Shown: piece by piece, positions 58,116 to 64,000 of the stretch
How positions within the stretch are numbered: the first letter of the stretch is position 1
How the letters are laid out: every line of letters begins with the position of its first letter
Assembly (NCBI RefSeq): GCF_023278565.1
Contig: NC_064672.1
Location: 7,564,001 to 7,628,000, forward strand
From: Colletotrichum lupini
Lineage: Eukaryota > Ascomycota > Sordariomycetes > Glomerellales > Glomerellaceae
Direction: 5' to 3'
DNA length: 64,000 nt
Translations under genes and position numbers: made by a program
The notes under the pieces: generated by a model
Told to the model about the DNA's origin: nothing
What the model saw: only the letters and a program-made list of their open reading frames with translations
Database searches by the model: none

Positions 58116-59287
58116 ATGGCGCAGCCTCAAACCATCTTCCCCCAGACCCATGTCGGTTTCGACAGCATCACGTCCCAGATTGAGAAGAAGCTCCTGAAGA
58201 GAGGCTTCCAGTTCAACGTCATCTGTGTCGGTAAGTTATTCCCCGCAACCCCAGATCACAATCACTGGCCTAGCAAGCTGGATTGTCCCCCTAGGTCGCG
58301 TCGGCAATCGACTAATCGCATCTCGTGTTTCCATGATATAGGCCAGACTGGTCTGGGCAAGTCCACCCTGATCAACACCATCTTCGCCTCCCACCTCATC
58401 GACTCCAAGGGTCGTTTGATGCCCGATGAGCCCGTCCGCTCTACCACCGAGATCCAGGCCGTCTCCCACATGATCGAGGAGAATGGCGTCCGTCTGCGCC
58501 TCAACATCGTCGACACCCCCGGATACGGCGACCTGGTCAACAACGACCGCTGCTGGGATCCCATCGTCAAGTACATCAAGGACCAACACTCCGCTTACTT
58601 GCGAAAGGAGCTCACCGCTCAGCGAGAGCGTTACATCCAAGACACCCGCATCCACGCCTGCCTCTTCTTCATTCAACCCTCGGGCCACTCCCTGAAGCCC
58701 ATCGACATTGTCGTCCTGAAGAAGCTGTCTGATGTCGTCAACGTCGTCCCCGTTATCGCCAAGTCCGATACCCTGACTCTTGAGGAGCGCCAGGAGTTCA
58801 AGGAGCGTATCAAGGAGGAGTTCGCTTTCCACAACCTCAAGATGTACCCGTACGACAACGACGAGTTTGACGACGAGGAGCGCAGCTTGAACACCCAGAT
58901 CAAGGTCAGTCATGCCATTTGGCTCGCGCACATTCCAATTGCTAATAGACCCCACAGGATCTCGTTCCCTTCGCCGTCGTCGGCTCCGAAAAGTCCATCA
59001 TTGTCAACGGCAAGCAGGTTCGCGGTCGCCAGAACCGGTGGGGTGTCATCAACGTTGAGGACGAGAACCACTGCGAATTCGTCTACCTGAGAAACTTCCT
59101 TCTCCGCACCCATCTCCAGGATCTCATCGAGACCACCTCGCAGATTCACTACGAGACTTTCCGTGCCAAGCAATTGCTTGCGCTCAAGGAGAGCAGCGCG
59201 CACGGTGGAGGTAGCAGACCCATCAGCCCTGCTGCTGACCGTGAGCTCAGCCGAAACTCTCAACGAATGACCTTGAACGGATACTAG
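58116..59287 (+). CDS. cdc10: Septin, Cdc10 class (AspD type)
   Basis: GTP-binding septin that assembles with Cdc3, Cdc11 and Cdc12 classes into cortical filaments at septation sites and hyphal tips. Exons are 58116-58230, 58342-58904 and 58958-59287 (introns 111 and 53 bp; donors GTAAGT and GTCAGT), giving 335 residues. The class is recognised from VGFDSITSQIEKKLLKRGFQ at the N-terminus and the absence of a C-terminal coiled coil. P-loop GQTGLGKST is at ~39-47 and spans the first splice site. DTPGYGD (G3), AKSDTLTLEER (G4), KEEFAFHNLKMYPYDNDE and the septin unique element (RTHLQDLIETTSQIHYE) follow. The tail is short and Ser-rich (SRPISPAADRELSRNSQR), a likely phosphorylation region. Confidence 0.96.
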
Positions 59288-60094
59288 TTTACGGATATCC
59301 CACCCCCACCTACTCGAGGCGCCTGACGGCCATGATATTCTTGGGCAGCTGGGCTTCTGACGACTTTCAATCTCATGGTGTTATGCGCAGACCAACAAAA
59401 AGAACAGGCACGGTACGGCCTCGACAGCATGCGGATGCTGCATCGACCAGTAATGCAGAGGGGAGGTAGCAACCGCTACGTCCATGGTAAAACTTGGCGG
59501 AAGTGATTTCGCATGGAAGGCTCGAACATGCTTGCGTGGCGCACGGATATAGGCCCATACCCCCTTCTCTAGACTTCATGGTCGTTGTTTAAGTACTCGT
59601 GCTGGCGAAAATAGTCCAATATTCCCCCTTTCCGCCTCATCAGCTGGACGCACTTCTACTGTTTTCTTATTTCGGCTTTTTTTAAAGCAGCATTTCAAGC
59701 TCGGCTTCACTTGTACCCCCATTTTCTTCTTACACTTTAATCCATTCGTACTCTGATAGAGAGTTCGTTTCGATACCTCGTGGAATACAACCGACATGGC
59801 TTATGACTTGCGGGCTTGGATGTTTTTTGTGATGTGTATTCCTCTGTCCCGAGTACGGCAATGAATAGCCAGAGGTTTCTGCCACGTGTAGATGTGGCTC
59901 TATGGATTGCTTTTATACGCTCTCATGTGTGTATATATGCTCACAATGACCGCCCGTGCTATGAAGAAGATCCACAGACCATTTGTGAACTCTTAAAGGA
60001 TATTCAGTTTCCAACGCCCCGTCACCATGCCATCCGATCCGAACCTCCCTCTCGCTCTCTATCTCTCTTATCCGCCCTCGTCGTCATCGTCTCT
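59288..60094. other. Convergent intergenic region cdc10 / guk1
   Basis: This stretch contains both 3' UTRs, with a T-rich run at 59678-59690. No coding frame is supported. Confidence 0.6.
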
Positions 60095-61057
60095 CTACTG
60101 AGAAGGGTTGTAGACAAAGTCCTCGAGGGTCTTGTAGGCCTTCTCGAGGTCGTCGTTGACAATAACCAGATCGTGAACGCCGGGTGTTTTGGAGTAGGCC
60201 AGCTCGAGCTTGGCTTGCGCGAGACGCTTCTGGATGCTCTCTTCCTTCTCGGTGCCGCGGCCGCGGAGGCGCTTCTCGAGCTCTTCTTCTGAGGGGGGCG
60301 CGATGAAGACGTAGCGGGCGGGGAAGTTTGACGTCTTGATTTGCTTGACTCCCTAGATGTTCAAACCCCACGGTCAGTATTGGAAATTCCTGGTTGGAGG
60401 GGAAAGAGGTGCGTATAAAGAAAAAACGTACCTCCATCTCGATGTCGAGAACGACGAGCTTGCCCTTGGCGGACTGCTCCTCAATGGTGGCCTTTGAGGT
60501 GCCGTACGAGTTGCTGCCAAAGGTGGCGTGCTCGACGAAGCCGTCCTTGCTGACGAGGTCGTCAAAGGCGTCCTTTGTGACAAAGTGGTAGTCGACGCCG
60601 TCCGCCTCGCCGGGTCGCGGGCCGCGGGTGGTGTGGGAGACGGAGAGGGCGAAGGAGTCTGGGTGGCGCTCGAAGAGGAGCTTGTAGAGGGTGCCCTTGC
60701 CGACGCCCGAGGGGCCGGAGATGACGATTGGTCTGCGGTCGGAGGGGAGGACTGTCATTTTTGGATGAGTTAGTCTTGTGCGAAGTTTATGTCTTCTTTT
60801 GTTTCCTCGTTCCTTCTGGGGAGAGAATGTGTCTTGCAACGGGCTTGCGAGAGGGAGAGAAGTGGGAGGGGCAGAGGTGGATTGGGCCGTGATTCAGAGG
60901 TTTGGGTGAGGAAGTGACGATGTATGGAAGGATAGTGGTGAAGCTTACCTGGCGCCATTGTGCTTGCGAAACGAAACGGTTGACTTTTGGGTATGAATCT
61001 TGTCAGTGGAGGTTGTCGTGAGAAGGCCTGGGTAAATGGTCGGAGGCGGGGCAACAT
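60095..61057 (-). CDS. guk1: Guanylate kinase with optional mitochondrial presequence
   Basis: ATP:GMP phosphotransferase, essential for GTP/dGTP synthesis. Exons are 60949-61057, 60432-60751 and 60095-60352 (introns 197 and 79 bp, phases 1 and 0). From the first ATG (61057) the product is 228 residues; from the second in-frame ATG (60958) it is 195, close to the usual size. The extra 33 residues (MLPRLRPFTQAFSRQPPLTR ... FASTM) have basic and hydroxylated residues and no acidic ones, as in a mitochondrial presequence. The short form starts MAPVLPSDRRPIVISGPSGV. P-loop is GPSGVGKG, the GMP site is SHTTRGPRPGE with VDYHFV, and the lid and core follow (KTSNFPARYVFIAPPS, RLRGRGTE, IVNDDLEKAYKTLEDFV). 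It ends YNPSQ. Confidence 0.95.
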
Positions 61058-64000
61058 TAGATGGAGTATCGGTCAAGGAAGGCTCCAAGGGAGAAGCAAG
61101 AACTGCGCTCGCTAGCCTCGAAAGTTTCAGTAGGTCTACGGGCACGGCGGCGGCGGTCGGCAAGGGGGCAGAGGAGGGGCAGACTGGATGAGAGCGGGTT
61201 AGGACGGGCGGTCTGGACAGTCACAAGCCTCAGAGGCGGGAGAGGTGGAGGAAGGGGGTTGACGGGACTGGACCGGACACAGACAGGTACGGCGGGAGTT
61301 GGGGGACGCGGTGACACTCGCTGTACGCAGTACCTACACTGAGGTGAGGTGGTAACTGCGCGGCAGGGTAAGGTATCCAATGGTGGTGGGGGGAAGCTCC
61401 TGCCGGCAGAATTGGGGGTGGCATATGCCGCTGAAGAGTCAACGTTGGGCGCCCCATGAGTCAGCGGGGCGGTGTGTTGGTGCCCGTTGGGGGCATGGCG
61501 GCAGGGTTTACTTTGTCTCTGATTTGCTCCCTTGCATTTGGTCGTTGCTTTTGCCCTGACGAAGTAGCGGTGTCAACACTGCTTTCCAGAAGCTCGAGCC
61601 TTACCTTGAATGAATTGCATAAGCTGAGCAGCTTCTATAGTTTCTCTACTTACTTTCAGTGGACTTTCAGCGCTAAGTTGACACTGAATTCAGTGTGAGG
61701 GCATGATCAAGTTATGGTCTTGACTGAGTACCTATGTAAGGTAGGCTTGACTACATTTGTGATTTCCCTTCAACTTCCAAGCATGGCTGTATATCATCAG
61801 TGAGATGATACGTTTCCTACCTCATTCATTAAGTCAACTCTCGCAAACTCATTGATAATTCATCTCGACTCATGCTGTTCTTGGCATCTTTCATGTCACA
61901 GCCAGGATAACTGGGTTAGGACTCAACTCATAGAAACGGTGGTAGAAGGGTCGTAAATCCAGGCTCAGCTTACAACGTAGAAAAAATACGAAACAAATAC
62001 CTGGACTCAATGAGAACACGACTTTCCACGACCTTTAATCAGCAAGTACAACATCAAGCCGTTGACGGTGTTAGGAATCTCGAAGAGAACACGTACTTCA
62101 TGTATCCTCAATTGACTGACGCAGCATTTATTGTTGATGTTCAGGCAAAAATACACCCAGTCAAGTTGCTAATTCTACTGAGTATTGTTACCATTCATGA
62201 TGCTCTCCCAGTGTCGTTCCCAAGTAGTAACCTGGTTCACCAGACCCAAATGCCCATGTGTATTGGAAGCAGGTCAAATCTAAAATCTCACACACTATGT
62301 GAACCCTTTCAAAGAGTTCATCCAGATCTAGCTCGGAAACTCCGGGGGAATGTAGTAAGCGTTGAAAACCTCTATCGTCACACTCCCTTCTCCAAAGGGG
62401 GGAGACGAGAACCTACTTACCAGGACACCGTCTCTTCGATCTGCCGCCTTCTGAGACCACAAGACGATGTGAACTAAATCAGAACACGTCGTGTCAACTA
62501 TTCAAGAATTTTTTGTTCCAGCTTGATGCCGGTCGTAAAAGGAATATCATTGTCAACGTTACTGACGCAGGAGGCTGTCGGCCTCTATCGGTGGTCGCTA
62601 CATTGCTGCTTCACAACGTATCTCAATGAAAAGGCAACTTCGATGGCGCGAAATCGTTTACCGACGGACCTACATTGGAACCGCAAATGAATCTTTCGTG
62701 GAACACATGATCCATCAGAGGCGAAGTCTCACTGTGCTGTCGCCTCCTCGCAAACTCCACCATGTCTACCTCTTGAGAAGACGCGATCGGCGCCTTCGTC
62801 ACCCTTGAATCACGATATGAAAAGTCATACATAGCTTAAAGGCATGATGCCACACAGGAAACAGATGGTTTGTCTGTGTAGATCTCAGAATGACAAGGTC
62901 GAAATAGAGAAAGGAGTCAGAGGACTACACACCGTCGAACAGGTAGGCTGGAGGTTCCCCTTGAAATAGACTACAAGCTATACAGGAGATATGTAAACTA
63001 TCACACTATTGTGGATCTTACTACTTATCACAAAAAGTCGTTCGGTCCTTGTTAGAGTGCATTGATAAGGGATTGAATTCTTCAAGTACGAAGATGATTC
63101 TCGAGAGCGAAAAGACAACAATGTTTTGCGTCAGCTCTCTAGCCCTCGTCTCTGATGTATGCCACCTGCTGTCTGATTAATCTATGATGGAATCCTACGT
63201 CAGTGTCTCTATTTTATCGATGGGAACGACTCGGGAAACGGCAACGGGATCGTCAACTACATCCTTCCATCTTCCGATATAGCCGACTGGCATACTACGT
63301 ATATACACTGCAAGTATCTCCCAGCCACAAGTAGGAAATACTCATTATAGCTGGAGACTCAACCTGTCTTCGTCACGATAAGCCACGTAATCAAAAAGTG
63401 TCCCAGTTCTTGGCAGCAAATTACAATCAACCTGAAAGCGTATGAAATAGCAATCGAGGGCATTCAGAGCGTGGCGCAGCCCCTGTGAGCACGGGAACGA
63501 TCCCGTCCAATCCGACCCCGCATGATGGATGGGGCCAGACTCCTTTCACATGTTTCTTCGTTGATCTGGATGGCGGCTGTTGATCTCTCAGGCTTTGGAA
63601 GTGCCGCACAATTGTGGTGGTTGGTGTTGATGTTGCCGGCGAAATGGCAAGAATGTCGAGTTTGTGGATACGGCACTGGCCTGGAGCCCCGAGACTTGCA
63701 TATCTTATGATGGCGAAGCCTCTGAAGAGCTTCAATGAACTCGAGAATGCAACACCGGTGGTGAGAGGGTGCTTAAAATAGAAACACAGATCAAGATGAC
63801 AGCTAGGCTTAGGCAACGGTGAGGCTTCGATTGCCGGCCCACGGCATTCTGGAGTACCCTGGGCCATCTGCCCGGCCACCAAATCCGGGGTCGACGCCAC
63901 GTAGCCTGCATTGGAACGCAAAAGGCTCGGTTGAAGATTCCGGATAGTCCAGGCAAGAATGTAGTGGCGATGCCACAAACGGTGAGTGTTGGTCGGGAAG
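61058..64000. other. Distal region without supportable genes
   Basis: From 61058 to about 61450 is the guk1 upstream region. Beyond 61700 the DNA is A+T-richer. ATG-initiated frames such as 62010-62477 (+, 155 codons) and an open minus-strand frame over 63427-63978 show no known motif. The last 600 bp could include an exon of a gene that continues past the right edge. No transposon ends are seen. Confidence 0.4.

Noticed and set aside
60756..60758. Guanylate kinase start at the ATG within the exon 2 acceptor (60758)
   Set aside because: This ATG lies in the intron, immediately before the acceptor AG. The upstream exon joins in phase 1 and gives the usual fungal N-terminus.

Overview
The window is nuclear DNA of a filamentous ascomycete (Pezizomycotina, most likely a Sordariomycete). 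The reasons are short 50-175 bp GT..AG introns, gene structures of one to five exons, C/G-rich third codon positions in the genes, CT-rich leaders before start codons, and fungal-type orthologues throughout. I cannot name the species. All genes I can support are conserved housekeeping or regulatory genes. I see no transposase, reverse transcriptase, CRISPR array, rRNA or secondary-metabolite cluster.

Layout. 1-1359 (-): N-terminal part of a Vnx1-like cation/H+ exchanger, running off the left edge. 4217-5504 (+): proteasome ATPase Rpt6. 6656-9617 (-): tyrosine phosphatase with a rhodanese-like domain. 9618-23371: a gap of about 13.75 kb with no CDS I can support. 23372-26422 (+): Sok1/TCP11 protein. 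28573-31417 (+): M1 aminopeptidase. 32296-37518 (-): KDM4-type JmjN/JmjC/PHD histone demethylase. 40574-42607 (-): long-chain-base-phosphate phosphatase. 44833-46258 (+): mitochondrial-type 3-oxoacyl-ACP reductase. 46330-48794 (-): SUMO E1 subunit Uba2. 49862-51020 (+): queuosine salvage glycosylase. 51666-52318 (-): DNA polymerase delta subunit 4. 52794-53943 (-): Ski8. 54455-55489 (-): F-box-like/ankyrin protein. 56805-57274 (-): mitoribosomal bL32m. 58116-59287 (+): Cdc10-type septin. 60095-61057 (-): guanylate kinase. 61058-64000: no gene I can support.

Functional themes. Protein turnover and modification are represented by Rpt6, the aminopeptidase and Uba2. Signalling is represented by the PTP, the Sok1 homologue and the LCB-phosphate phosphatase. 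Mitochondrial function is represented by Oar1, bL32m and a guanylate kinase whose sequence predicts both a mitochondrial and a cytosolic form. Genome and RNA maintenance are represented by KDM4, Pol delta subunit 4, Ski8 and Qng1. The genes are not operons. Several pairs are divergent (uba2/qng1, mrpl32/cdc10, lcb3/oar1) and several are convergent (oar1/uba2 stop codons are 71 bp apart).

Intergenic DNA carries dispersed short motifs related to GGTACCTTACCT and TACGGAGTA, GA/CT tracts, a 19-nt poly-C run, a small ACCC-rich repeat and one degenerate tRNA-like sequence. I did not find a clearly new biological system. The strongest unusual observations are the dual-start guanylate kinase, the ATG-only first coding exon of ski8, the glutamine-rich N-terminal extension of Uba2 and the large gene-empty interval. 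All splice sites were assigned by reading-frame and phase consistency by eye, without transcript data.
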